Translations under genes and position numbers: made by a program
The notes under the pieces: generated by a model
Databases searched by the model: none
The model's input: the letters and a program-made list of their open reading frames with translations, nothing else
Told to the model about the DNA's origin: nothing
NCBI GenBank assembly: GCA_947461595.1
Contig: CANHLZ010000003.1
Coordinates: forward strand, 1-35,611
DNA length: 35,611 bases
Direction of reading: 5' to 3'
Origin: Bacteroidota bacterium
Lineage (GTDB): Bacteria > Bacteroidota > Bacteroidia > Chitinophagales > Chitinophagaceae
In this document: positions 1 to 8,319 of the stretch, in pieces
Layout of the letters: the number at the start of each line of letters is the position of its first letter
Numbering within the stretch: position 1 is the stretch's first letter

Positions 1-29
1 ATGGCTTCTCTTAAGGCTATTGATCGCAT
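1..29 (-). CDS. 5' end of a minus-strand gene cut by the left edge; possibly pyruvate dehydrogenase E1 beta
   Basis: An ATG on the minus strand at 29-27 opens a frame that stays open to the window edge and reads MRSIALREA, followed by a codon beginning AT (Ile or Met). Pyruvate/2-oxoacid dehydrogenase E1 beta subunits in Bacteroidota commonly begin M-R-x-I-x-(F/L)-R-E-A-(L/I/M), so the start fits that family, but nine residues cannot prove it. A good -7 promoter motif lies about 24 bases upstream and a terminator for the next minus-strand gene lies just beyond, which is what one expects at a gene start. The competing reading is that bases 1-48 are the tail of a plus-strand gene ending in TGA; no terminator for such a gene is seen. 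Confidence 0.38.
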
Positions 30-52
30 GAATCTAATTTTAATTTGAGATG

Positions 53-60
53 CAAAAATA
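53..60 (-). promoter_or_regulatory. Bacteroidota-type -7 promoter element before the left-edge gene
   Basis: The minus strand reads TATTTTTG, a full match to the Bacteroidota -7 consensus TAnnTTTG. It would start transcription about 17 bases before the ATG at 29. No clear -33 TTG is visible at the usual spacing. Confidence 0.45.
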
Positions 61-94
61 GAGTTTTATACAAGAAAAAAGTAATTCTACCCCA

Positions 95-133
95 TAAAAA
101 AATCCCCTCCCCCCAATCAGGGAGGAAGGGATT
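95..133 (-). terminator. Rho-independent terminator of the TonB receptor gene
   Basis: On the minus strand a GC-rich hairpin (AATCCCTTCCTCC pairing imperfectly with GGGGGGAGGGGATT around a short loop) is followed by seven T residues. It begins about 23 bases after the receptor stop codon. The plus strand has no T run after the hairpin, so it acts in the minus direction. Confidence 0.85.
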
Positions 134-156
134 AGGACTAACCCATCCTAAATATC

Positions 157-3078
157 TTAGAATATGTTATAAGCAAAGCTTACATAGTACAATCCACCAA
201 TTTTGGGACTACCAAAACCTGTGTAATAATACTTATTGAAAATATTGGTACCACCTGCTTTAATTAAAGATTTGATACTTGGCACTTTATAAGTTAACAC
301 AGCATCTATGGTGTTAAATGAAGCAATTTTACCTACAGCAAAAGTTCCTTCATAATTTACCTCATCTTGATAATGTAATGAAGCACTAAAGCCTAATCTA
401 TTCTTTAATAAAAAACCACTATTGTTTAAGCCAATATTTGCTCTCCATTTTGGCGTATTAAAATAAGATACAAATCCAACAGGTAAATCTCCAATCTTAT
501 CTGTATACAAACTACTTGTGAAGCTAAAATTACCAGGAAGCATATAATCGGCAGAAACACCCCAACCTGAAGTTGACACATTGGTTGATGCGTTGGTAGA
601 AATACTATAACCAACTCTTGTATCTGCACTTAGCAATCCATAAGGATTAAGTGCATTTCTTGACTGAAGTACTTGTATGCCACCAATAAAATTGGTATAA
701 GTACCTGAGTAAGCATAAAAGTCAATCAATAATCTTTTAGCAATTAAAGTTTTATAACCCACTTCAAAAGACTTCATCGATTCTGGCTTGAACTCTCCAA
801 ATACTTGTTGTTTCAATAAACCTACATCTGGTTTACCTGCTAAATAAGAAGCTCCAAATGCAGCTACACTAGATGGAGTATAAACAGGATTAGTACTAAA
901 ATTATAGAAATCTCTTAAACTTTGTAAGCCTCCCATTAAACGAGTACCACCACCCACTGTTAAGTTAATGTATTGGTTTTGTGTAGTAGGAAAGCGGTAT
1001 GCAGTTTGATAAGAAACACGTAAGTTATTGTCTTCCGCAACCTTAATTACTGCGGTAAATCTTGGTGTAAATTGTCCTTTAAAATTTTGATTCTTATCGT
1101 AACGTCCTGCAACTGACAATTTCAATACATCACCAAAGAATTTCTTTGTTAATTGAGAATAAGCCCCAGATTCATTGATGCCGATCTTACCAGCTGTATC
1201 AGCAAATAAAGTTCCTTGTGAATTTAAGGTATAAGTTCTAGCACTTCCACCTACTAATAAATCCATATTGTATTTATCCAAACCTAAAGACTCCGTTAAA
1301 CTTAATTGACCTTCAACAACAGATAAAGTTGATTTATCAATAAATTGACCACCACCTTGTGAAATTGCTTTAGAAGTTATTGCATTAAAAGCAGCACTTG
1401 AACCAATATGACCGGTAGGTCTTGACTTGTCCGCTAAGGCCCTTGCAGCAGCATGAGCTGCTTGACTAGATAATCCGGCATCTTTGTAGTTAACATAAGC
1501 AGCGGTATAAGTAGGATACCAAACGGTTTTACTAGCACTCCATGTTTCATTGAATAAACGAGTTGCAATAGTTGCATTGTAAGAATTACCCGCATCTTCA
1601 ATGGTTTTATAGGCTCTTATATACCAGTTTTTAGATTTCAATTCAAATTTAAATTGACTCATTTGTAAATTCTTCAATGAATAACGATCACTTCCTGTAT
1701 ATATGGTGTTTCCAGTACCAGTATAGGCACTAAAAGAAGCTTCTGTTTGATCAGTTACTTTGTAATGAATGGATCCAGAAATTTTATTATTTCTTGTAGT
1801 AGGATCTATCACATCAATTTCATTATATCCAGTTCTGCTCACGTCCACACCAGTAAACATTCCTTTTGCATTACCATATAAATAAGGTGCAGCAGCAGTT
1901 AAGGTAGCGTCTTTAGAAGTCAAAAAAGTAGTATAACTACCCACTGTTGGAAATAAACCAACAGCACCGTATAATTGATCATAAACAGTAGGCGCCAATG
2001 CCCCATATTTTGCAGTTAAACCTGTCATTACTTGACTTTTAACACCATCATAGACAGCGCTTAAAGGAGAAGTAGTTTCATCACCATATACGTTAATTCC
2101 ATCATAGTTAGGGTCAGCTCTATCGCCAGAAATTCTTTGTCCCAATGGGTTAGCAAGTGAAGCAGAACGATTGTAGTTCCCTGTATTTTGAGCCAACCAA
2201 TCTTGCGCTTCTGTAGATTGTGCTGAAATTTTATAAGCAAAACGATCATTTACTTTACTAGCCCATCTTACAGTATAATCACTATATCCAGATTTTGGTC
2301 GCTGATAACCATCAACATGGTTCATACCTTGTTTAATTTGAAAACTTAAACCTTGGTATTTAAAAGGACTTTTGCTGTTAATTAAAACAGTACCATTCAT
2401 TCCACCTGCGCCATATAATGCAGAGGAAGCACCTGGTAATAATTCAATATTATCAACGTCTAATTCAGTTAATCCGACAATGCTACCCACAGAGAAGTTT
2501 AATCCTGGGGCTTGGTTGTCCATTCCATCAATTAGTTGATTCATACGGGTGTTACCACTACCGTTAAATCCTCTTGTACTAATACTTTTAAAAGTTAAAC
2601 TAGCTGCTACTACGTCTACCCCTTTTAAATTTCCAAGGATATCATAATAGTTAGAAGCAGGTGCATTTTTAATGGTTGAATTACTAATTCTTTCAATGGT
2701 AACAGGCGATTCAAGAATTCTTTCCGCCACTCTTGAAGCAGATACTACTACTTCTGAACCTAATACAAAAGAAGGTTTAAGCGTTACATTTACTTTATTA
2801 GTAGCATCAACCGTCACTTCTTTAGATTCAAACCCTACTGATGAAAACACCAAAACATAGGGGGCATTTTGATTAATCGTTATTTTAAAATTTCCTTTAT
2901 CATCCGTATAAGTACCTTGATTTGAACCTTTTAAAGATACCGAAACGGCAGATACCGATTCAGCGGTGTTTGAATTTTTAACGGTACCAGAAACAGTACT
3001 TGCATTTTGTGCTTTTGCACTCATTACCAATAGGGTAGATAAGCATAGGACAGCAAAATGTCTTAAAAACTTTTTCAT
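157..3078 (-). CDS. TonB-dependent outer-membrane receptor with carboxypeptidase-regulatory-like N-domain
   Basis: This is an outer-membrane active-transport channel driven by TonB; the ligand cannot be told from sequence. I place the start at 3078 (protein 973 aa) because MKKFLRHF begins a standard signal peptide ending at AKAQ; the frame extends 11 codons upstream to an earlier ATG, but those residues would precede the signal peptide. After cleavage comes a carboxypeptidase-regulatory-like beta-sandwich (about residues 27-100: STVSGTVKN, GTYTDDKGNF, VFSSVGFESKEV), then a plug domain with RGFNGSGNTRMNQLIDGMDN and ELLPGASSALYGAGGMNG, then a 22-strand-type barrel ending in an aromatic Phe after YYVSFAYNI, as required for BAM-dependent insertion. 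No SusD-like partner gene is adjacent, so it is a stand-alone receptor rather than a SusC/D pair. Its upstream region carries a strong palindrome at 3105-3127. Confidence 0.92.
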   Translation of the reverse strand: MKKFLRHFAVLCLSTLLVMSAKAQNASTVSGTVKNSNTAESVSAVSVSLKGSNQGTYTDDKGNFKITINQNAPYVLVFSSVGFESKEVTVDATNKVNVTLKPSFVLGSEVVVSASRVAERILESPVTIERISNSTIKNAPASNYYDILGNLKGVDVVAASLTFKSISTRGFNGSGNTRMNQLIDGMDNQAPGLNFSVGSIVGLTELDVDNIELLPGASSALYGAGGMNGTVLINSKSPFKYQGLSFQIKQGMNHVDGYQRPKSGYSDYTVRWASKVNDRFAYKISAQSTEAQDWLAQNTGNYNRSASLANPLGQRISGDRADPNYDGINVYGDETTSPLSAVYDGVKSQVMTGLTAKYGALAPTVYDQLYGAVGLFPTVGSYTTFLTSKDATLTAAAPYLYGNAKGMFTGVDVSRTGYNEIDVIDPTTRNNKISGSIHYKVTDQTEASFSAYTGTGNTIYTGSDRYSLKNLQMSQFKFELKSKNWYIRAYKTIEDAGNSYNATIATRLFNETWSASKTVWYPTYTAAYVNYKDAGLSSQAAHAAARALADKSRPTGHIGSSAAFNAITSKAISQGGGQFIDKSTLSVVEGQLSLTESLGLDKYNMDLLVGGSARTYTLNSQGTLFADTAGKIGINESGAYSQLTKKFFGDVLKLSVAGRYDKNQNFKGQFTPRFTAVIKVAEDNNLRVSYQTAYRFPTTQNQYINLTVGGGTRLMGGLQSLRDFYNFSTNPVYTPSSVAAFGASYLAGKPDVGLLKQQVFGEFKPESMKSFEVGYKTLIAKRLLIDFYAYSGTYTNFIGGIQVLQSRNALNPYGLLSADTRVGYSISTNASTNVSTSGWGVSADYMLPGNFSFTSSLYTDKIGDLPVGFVSYFNTPKWRANIGLNNSGFLLKNRLGFSASLHYQDEVNYEGTFAVGKIASFNTIDAVLTYKVPSIKSLIKAGGTNIFNKYYYTGFGSPKIGGLYYVSFAYNIF

Positions 3079-3104
3079 AGATTTTTGTTTTAAGTTGAAT
3101 TGTT

Positions 3105-3127
3105 GGTACAATTTAACATATTGTACC
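3105..3127. promoter_or_regulatory. 23-bp perfect inverted repeat between the TonB receptor and purC
   Basis: GGTACAAT - 7 bases - ATTGTACC, with eight-base arms that match perfectly. It sits 26 bases upstream of the receptor start and 50 bases upstream of purC. The size and spacing fit a dimeric regulator's operator in the receptor promoter or leader; it could also form a hairpin in the receptor mRNA leader. No regulator gene lies next to it. Confidence 0.55.
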
Positions 3128-3151
3128 CATTTTAGAAAAAATTATCATTTG

Positions 3152-3159
3152 TATCTTTA
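3152..3159 (+). promoter_or_regulatory. Candidate -7 promoter element for purC
   Basis: TATCTTTA differs from the TAnnTTTG consensus only in the last base and lies 18 bases before the purC ATG, which would give a very short leader. The same TATCTTTA form appears before two other genes in the window (20659 and 23750, minus strand). The -33 region is not convincing. Confidence 0.35.
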
Positions 3160-3177
3160 AAAATATAATTTTACAGT

Positions 3178-4104
3178 ATGAATAATCGACCCTTCCCTCA
3201 TCAAATTAATGAGTACCATGGCAAAGTAAGAGATGTCTATTATATTGATAATCAAATACTTGTAATGATTGCGAGTGACCGAATCTCCGCATTTGACGTA
3301 ATTTTGCCCAGCCCCATCCCTTTTAAGGGACAGGTCTTAAATCAGATAGCTGCCTATATGTTGGACGCCACCAAGGACATTTGCCCTAATTGGCTACTAT
3401 CCACCCCTGCCCCCAATGTGGCTATTGGAAAAAAATGTACCCCCTTTAAAATTGAAATGGTAGTGCGAGGTAACTTAGTGGGCCATGCTTGGAGAACTTA
3501 CCAAGCTGGAGGACGTGGTTTGTGTGGAGTATCTCTGCCTGAGGGCTTAAATGAAAATGATTATTTCCCAACCCCCATTATCACCCCTTCCACCAAAGCA
3601 AGTGAGGGGCATGATGAAGATATTTCTAAAGAAGAAATCATTGCGCAAGGATTAGCGAGTGCAGCAGACTGGGCCATTTTAGAAAAATATGCTTTGGCCT
3701 TATTTCAAAGAGGAAAAGAAATTGCAGCCAAACGCGGATTGATATTGGTAGATACTAAATATGAATTTGGAAAAATAGAGGACACTATTTATTTAATGGA
3801 CGAAATTCACACACCCGATTCTTCCCGCTATTTTTATGCAGATGGATTTGAAGAAAGACAATCCAAAAAGGAAAAACAAAAACAATTGAGTAAGGAGTTT
3901 GTAAGAGAGTGGTTAATTGCCAATAATTTTATGGGCAAAGAGGGTCAAACGGTTCCAGCCATGTCGACGGATTGGATTGATACAATTTCCAAACGCTATA
4001 TTGAATTGTATGAACAAGTGATTGGTGAAAAATTTGTTCCACAAAAATTATCAGACGAAGAAACCTACGATATAGTTTGCGCTGCCTTAGAAAAACTTAG
4101 TTAG
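3178..4104 (+). CDS. purC: Phosphoribosylaminoimidazole-succinocarboxamide synthase (SAICAR synthetase)
   Basis: The enzyme joins aspartate to CAIR using ATP to give SAICAR, step 8 of IMP synthesis in the cytoplasm. The 308-residue protein is of the longer single-domain type. Visible family signatures are [11 protein letters not shown] near residue 15, [14 protein letters not shown] (about 31-44) of the ATP site, the [15 protein letters not shown] segment (about 94-108), [10 protein letters not shown] (about 195-204), and [12 protein letters not shown] (about 212-223), the last two forming the metal/substrate site. It is transcribed alone, divergent from the TonB receptor and convergent with trhO. 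Other purine genes are not in the window. Confidence 0.97.
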   Translation: MNNRPFPHQINEYHGKVRDVYYIDNQILVMIASDRISAFDVILPSPIPFKGQVLNQIAAYMLDATKDICPNWLLSTPAPNVAIGKKCTPFKIEMVVRGNLVGHAWRTYQAGGRGLCGVSLPEGLNENDYFPTPIITPSTKASEGHDEDISKEEIIAQGLASAADWAILEKYALALFQRGKEIAAKRGLILVDTKYEFGKIEDTIYLMDEIHTPDSSRYFYADGFEERQSKKEKQKQLSKEFVREWLIANNFMGKEGQTVPAMSTDWIDTISKRYIELYEQVIGEKFVPQKLSDEETYDIVCAALEKLS

Positions 4105-4301
4105 TTTAGTGTTTTGAAGTTTAAAATATTTCACTTCTGAACATTGAGACATAGCGTTAAGAAAAATAAAAAAAATAATTGTCAAAATTGCGCATGTCTG
4201 AGCGCAGCGAATTCACAATTTTAAATTCATTTGTATTTTTTAGCGTCATGGCGAGCTGAGAAGAATGGAATATTTTAAACTTCAATAAAAAGTAGACTAA
4301 A
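4105..4301. repeat. Large imperfect inverted repeat filling the purC-trhO spacer (MITE/REP-like candidate)
   Basis: Seventeen bases, TTGAAGTTTAAAATATT at 4114-4130, are repeated exactly in inverted form at 4269-4285. Outside these, TTTAGT (4105-4110) pairs with ACTAAA (4296-4301), the latter overlapping the trhO stop codon. Inside, CACTTCT / AGAAGAATG, then CATAGCGTTAAGAAAAATA / TATTTTTTAGCGTCATG, then AATTGTCAAAATTG / CACAATTTTAAATT pair imperfectly around a GC-richer core holding GCGCATGTCTGAGCGC. The whole spacer therefore folds as one long interrupted hairpin. It contains no open frame of note. It may be a non-autonomous mobile repeat, a bidirectional terminator, or both; no second copy lies in this window. 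Confidence 0.7.
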
Positions 4302-5337
4302 TATCAATTCCCAATCTTGGTCTTAAGCGCTGTTTACTTTTATTGAAAATTTGTTGCCCTTTGTCAATGCCTTTTCTTAATTCAATTTGTTTTTCAAGCG
4401 GCAAGTGAACAATATAGGTGCAAGCCTGTGTGCAGCATCCTGCATAAGTTTCAGCGCAAGATGGACATTGAATAAATAATAAATGACAACCATCATTTTT
4501 ACAATTGGTATGCGTATCACATGGCGTGCCACATTGGTGACATTTAGCAATAATATCCTCCGTAATTTTTTCCCCTAGCCTGTCATCAAAAACAAAATTC
4601 TTCCCTTTGAATTTACTGGGCAAGCCTGCTTCTTTAATTTTGTTGGCATAATTAATTACCCCTCCTTCCAAATGAAATACATTTTTAAAACCTTCATGCA
4701 ACATGTAGGCGCTGGCTTTCTCACAACGAATGCCTCCAGTACAATACATGATAATATTTTTATCCTTATTATTTTTCATCATTTCAGCCGCCATGGGCAA
4801 CTGTTCTCTAAAAGTATCAGAAGGAATTTCTATAGCCTTGTCAAAATGCCCCACTTCATATTCATAATGATTGCGCATATCAATGACAATCGTATCTTCT
4901 TTTTCCAACAAAGCATTCATTTGCTCGGCATTCACATAGTTCCCTTTGTTTTCCATACTAAAACTTGGATCCTCTATTCCGTCTGCAACAATTTTTTCAC
5001 GTGTTTTAATTCTTAATACCCAAAAACTTTTACCATTATCATTGAATGCAATATTTAAACGCAACCCCTCTAATCCAACAATAGAATACAAATAGGATTT
5101 AAAATTTTCAAAAAAATGAGTAGGTACACTTACCTGCGCATTGATACCTTCTTTGGCCACATAAATACGACCAAAAACCTGCAAAGCATTGAATGCTTTA
5201 TAGAGTTCGTCTCTAAATACTAGGGGATTTTGAATAGTAAAATACTGATAAAAACTAATGGTAATACGAGAAAAAGTTTCCTCCTGCAGTTTTACTTTCA
5301 ACTCCAAATTGGAGATTCGATTGTGCAATACGCTCAT
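4297..5337 (-). CDS. trhO: tRNA uridine(34) 5-hydroxylase, rhodanese family (TrhO/YceA)
   Basis: TrhO proteins carry out oxygen-dependent hydroxylation of U34 in tRNAs, the first step to 5-methoxyuridine or cmo5U at the wobble base. The 346-residue protein has the expected order: an N-terminal acylphosphatase-like domain ([27 protein letters not shown], about residues 25-115), a rhodanese domain with the active-site loop [11 protein letters not shown] starting at Cys199, and a C-terminal Cys-rich part (CHQCGTPC near 266, [16 protein letters not shown] near 291) that likely binds zinc. The opening [10 protein letters not shown] matches the family's usual start, fixing the initiation codon. It has its own promoter motif at 5405 and a leader of about 60 bases with two small hairpins, ACATC/GATGT and CCCAA/TTGGG. 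Confidence 0.95.
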   Translation of the reverse strand: MSVLHNRISNLELKVKLQEETFSRITISFYQYFTIQNPLVFRDELYKAFNALQVFGRIYVAKEGINAQVSVPTHFFENFKSYLYSIVGLEGLRLNIAFNDNGKSFWVLRIKTREKIVADGIEDPSFSMENKGNYVNAEQMNALLEKEDTIVIDMRNHYEYEVGHFDKAIEIPSDTFREQLPMAAEMMKNNKDKNIIMYCTGGIRCEKASAYMLHEGFKNVFHLEGGVINYANKIKEAGLPSKFKGKNFVFDDRLGEKITEDIIAKCHQCGTPCDTHTNCKNDGCHLLFIQCPSCAETYAGCCTQACTYIVHLPLEKQIELRKGIDKGQQIFNKSKQRLRPRLGIDI

Positions 5338-5404
5338 AAATTAAATTTAGACATCTAGGATGTTCCTATTAATGGACCCAATTACAGGTTGGGCAAATTC
5401 AATA

Positions 5405-5412
5405 CAAAGTTA
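5405..5412 (-). promoter_or_regulatory. -7 promoter element for trhO
   Basis: The minus strand reads TAACTTTG, a full match to TAnnTTTG, 68 bases upstream of the trhO start and just after the stop codon of the upstream small membrane gene. This suggests trhO can be transcribed apart from the five-gene cluster behind it. A clear -33 TTG was not seen. Confidence 0.5.
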
Positions 5413-5423
5413 TGTCTTATTTT

Positions 5424-5771
5424 TTATTTCATTTTAATAAAGGAACCTGTTAAGGAAGCCAAGCCACCCAATAATGCCCCTACAAAACTTGTAAGTACAA
5501 TGAGGCTAACATAAGAACCTTTTAAAGGTAAAATGATTGCTACTTTGGTAGCTAAAATATGTTGGTTCCCTTGATCGATAACGATAGCCAACCCACCCCA
5601 TAAAAGCCCAATAGACAAGAACCCAATTATAAAAGAATGAAATGATTTTTGAGGAATCACTATGGCTACAAATAAATTAGTGACTACAAAACTCCACCAT
5701 GGTAAATTTCCATAAATACCCACTGCATAAGCAAGCAAGGCGCACAAAAGGATACTAATTATTGTTTTCAT
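5424..5771 (-). CDS. Small four-helix membrane protein of unknown function
   Basis: I do not recognise a family. The 115-residue protein is almost wholly hydrophobic, with four likely membrane segments (about residues 3-20, 26-41, 47-65 and 85-108). Two short loops hold the polar residues: one around VIDQGNQH and one around PLKGSY. It lacks a lipobox and conserved catalytic residues. It begins 28 bases after the penicillin-acylase-family gene and so is probably the last gene of that transcript; trhO downstream has its own promoter motif. It is a real gene by position and by codon-consistent membrane topology, but its job is unknown. Confidence 0.75.
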   Translation of the reverse strand: MKTIISILLCALLAYAVGIYGNLPWWSFVVTNLFVAIVIPQKSFHSFIIGFLSIGLLWGGLAIVIDQGNQHILATKVAIILPLKGSYVSLIVLTSFVGALLGGLASLTGSFIKMK

Positions 5772-5799
5772 GAATATGTTTTCTTAGATTTTATTAAAA

Positions 5800-8289
5800 T
5801 TAGGTAGTCTTAAATTGAATATGCCACCTGTTTCTATTGCTTTGCACTAATTTCTCTTTAGGCAAAAACAACAATCGATAATACTTTCCTGCTGCCCAAT
5901 AATTGATGAAGTTATCATAGAATGGACTTCCTGGATTTCCACTTTGCCCTCCTGGATACAATCCATAGGCTTCTATTTCGTCTGTTAAATGAACAATCAT
6001 TCTCCAACTAGGTCCATGATTTTCAGTAGTGGCATTGATAATATTCATTCCGCCTCCAATGGGTAAATTCATTCTACTTAAAGCAGGAATTTTAGTTAAA
6101 TGCAAAACTCTAGTAGCTTTATACAAAGCCCATTCTAATTTATTTTCTTTTTCTAATGCTACTAATTTTTTGGTGGCGTTTTCTACTCCCAAGTTTACTT
6201 GATCTTTAAAATTTTCAAGCTTATCCTTGGTACGAATATCATCTGCTATAGACCAATTGGAATCTTTTAACATTTGATCTAGCAAAACATAGGCTTCTGG
6301 TTTAGTAAGCGGCAAATCAGACCCTGCTAATTCATCTCCCCAAACAGCTTCTGCTACACTATCCCAAATTATTTTAAAAACAGTAATTCCTTTTGACCCT
6401 TCCTCGTTCAATAAATTCCAGTTGGTCATTTCGGCTACCATCCTTTTTGCATCTTCACTGAGTTGATCTACTTGTAAATATTTCATCAAAGCAGGACGCG
6501 CCGTTGCAGCAAAAACATTGTAATTATTAGTTTGCAATGCTTGCATGTCTTGTGGCGTAATTTGTGACATGGTCGTCAAATGCTTATTTACACTAATACC
6601 ACGATACAATGGGAAAGAACTTGCAGTACCTAAATAATAAGGATAAGTAGAGTCTGTAACTTTTTGATTGGCGCTGCTTACAAATCCACGCATTGGATTT
6701 TTAATAGTAGGGTTTTCTTCATTAGGAATTATCCCTTGCCAATCATAACTACTGTCTTCACCCGGCATGATAAAATCTCCTTGATGTTCCCATCGAGCTA
6801 CAAAAGATCCTTGTTGCTTGATTGCAATATCTCCCGACTTGGTAGCCATTACAAAATTTTGTCCTGGACAAGTCCATAAAGAAATAGCATGAATATAATC
6901 ATCGTAATTTTTTGCACGATTTAATTGATAAAAGGTTTCTACCCCTTTTGATGCATTGTTTGCAGTCCATTTTACAGCTAAGTTGCGCCCTTTGGACTGT
7001 GCATTTTGATAATGTGCGTCATAGATAGCAGGGCCCCAATGTGTCATGGCAATTTCCTCCACCACATCGGCACTGTCTTTTACTTTAATTACTTCTTTTC
7101 TTTTGCTGACCGATTTCCAAGCACCATTAAACCAATATTCATTTTCAGCACTATCTTTAAATTTAACTTCATAATAATCTAAAACATCACGCCCTGCGTT
7201 GGTCACTCCCCATGCTAAACTATCATTGAATCCTATAATCACTGCAGGGGAACCAGGAAAACTAGCTCCATAGGTACTATGTGTAGGTGTTGTTATTTGA
7301 ACCTCATACCAAAGTGAAGGAAGATTTAATCCTAAATGAGGGTCACTTGCTAAAATAGGACGCCCCGATTTGGTTTTAGCTCCAGCCACCGCCCAATTAT
7401 TGCTACCATTATTCTTATTTGGTGCTTCAGGGCCCAGTTCCGTAATGGGTTGTATATTATGGAATGCCAAAGCGCTTTGATGCATCAAATAATTAGAATC
7501 TGCATTGGTAGGTTTAATAGGAATAATTGATGGCTTTTGATACACTGTTCCTATAGGAATGATTGGATCTAAAGAGTCTTGTTGATTGGTATATAATTTA
7601 CTAAATAAATCATAGCCTAAAAAATCACGTGTGTTGGTTAATTGCAAGTCAGCAGATGCAGCATGTCCTGTTAAATCATAAGACATGAACATTAAAAACA
7701 AATAGGTCTTTTTAGGGGTCCATAATTCTGGTGCATAATTCATCAATTTATATTCAAATGGCAAATCTTCTGGTGCCAATTGTTTCAGGTAAGCATTTAC
7801 TCCTGCAGTATATGCATCCACTGTTGCTTTCATGACTGGGTTAGTGGTATTAATATTGGCTTCTGTTTGTTCAGCCCCATACACCATGCCCAATCTTCTA
7901 AAAAAACGATCAATAGATAATTTATCTGCACCAGCAATTTCACTCAACCTACCCGATGCCACTCTTGTTTGAAAGTCCATTTGCCACAATCTAAATTTTG
8001 CATGCAAATAGCCTTGTACAAAATAAGCGTCTTCATCATGGTCTGCATAAATATGTGGCACCAAACGATCGTCCAAATAAACATCTACATTTCCCTTTAA
8101 TTCATTGGCCACTAAATTAGCATCAAAATTGGTATTTACTTTTTCTGCATTTTTCCAAAAGCCCTGTTGAGGAGATAAAAAATAGCCCAACTTGGGAGAT
8201 TTGGTTGACCCAATAGACAATTGAGTATTTAAAACAAAAACAACACCAATAGTTACCATTGCAGAGACTAAAAAAGGCAATAAACGCAT
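5800..8289 (-). CDS. Penicillin acylase family N-terminal-nucleophile hydrolase
   Basis: Members cleave amide bonds, often of N-acyl compounds such as acyl-homoserine lactones or beta-lactam side chains, after self-processing into alpha and beta chains in the periplasm. The 829-residue protein has an N-terminal membrane or signal-anchor segment (residues 4-21), an alpha-chain region (GRLSEIAGADKLSIDRFFRR near 113-132), and the cleavage and active site at Gly295-Ser296-Asn-Asn-Trp, so Ser296 would be the new N-terminal nucleophile. ASDPHLGLNLPS (about 314-325) and the later WRMIVHLTD and GGQSGNPGSPFYDN blocks (near 755-790) are typical of the family. The substrate cannot be deduced. It lies 30 bases after the GSCFA gene and 28 before the small membrane gene, in one likely operon. 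Confidence 0.93.
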   Translation of the reverse strand: MRLLPFLVSAMVTIGVVFVLNTQLSIGSTKSPKLGYFLSPQQGFWKNAEKVNTNFDANLVANELKGNVDVYLDDRLVPHIYADHDEDAYFVQGYLHAKFRLWQMDFQTRVASGRLSEIAGADKLSIDRFFRRLGMVYGAEQTEANINTTNPVMKATVDAYTAGVNAYLKQLAPEDLPFEYKLMNYAPELWTPKKTYLFLMFMSYDLTGHAASADLQLTNTRDFLGYDLFSKLYTNQQDSLDPIIPIGTVYQKPSIIPIKPTNADSNYLMHQSALAFHNIQPITELGPEAPNKNNGSNNWAVAGAKTKSGRPILASDPHLGLNLPSLWYEVQITTPTHSTYGASFPGSPAVIIGFNDSLAWGVTNAGRDVLDYYEVKFKDSAENEYWFNGAWKSVSKRKEVIKVKDSADVVEEIAMTHWGPAIYDAHYQNAQSKGRNLAVKWTANNASKGVETFYQLNRAKNYDDYIHAISLWTCPGQNFVMATKSGDIAIKQQGSFVARWEHQGDFIMPGEDSSYDWQGIIPNEENPTIKNPMRGFVSSANQKVTDSTYPYYLGTASSFPLYRGISVNKHLTTMSQITPQDMQALQTNNYNVFAATARPALMKYLQVDQLSEDAKRMVAEMTNWNLLNEEGSKGITVFKIIWDSVAEAVWGDELAGSDLPLTKPEAYVLLDQMLKDSNWSIADDIRTKDKLENFKDQVNLGVENATKKLVALEKENKLEWALYKATRVLHLTKIPALSRMNLPIGGGMNIINATTENHGPSWRMIVHLTDEIEAYGLYPGGQSGNPGSPFYDNFINYWAAGKYYRLLFLPKEKLVQSNRNRWHIQFKTT

Positions 8290-8319
8290 AATAAATATTT
8301 AGACGCCTAAATTAAGAAT

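Noticed and set aside
3079-3111. Upstream extension of the TonB receptor to an ATG at 3111
   Set aside because: The 11 extra residues (MYQQFNLKQKS) would precede a complete signal peptide starting MKKFLRHF and overlap the operator-like palindrome.
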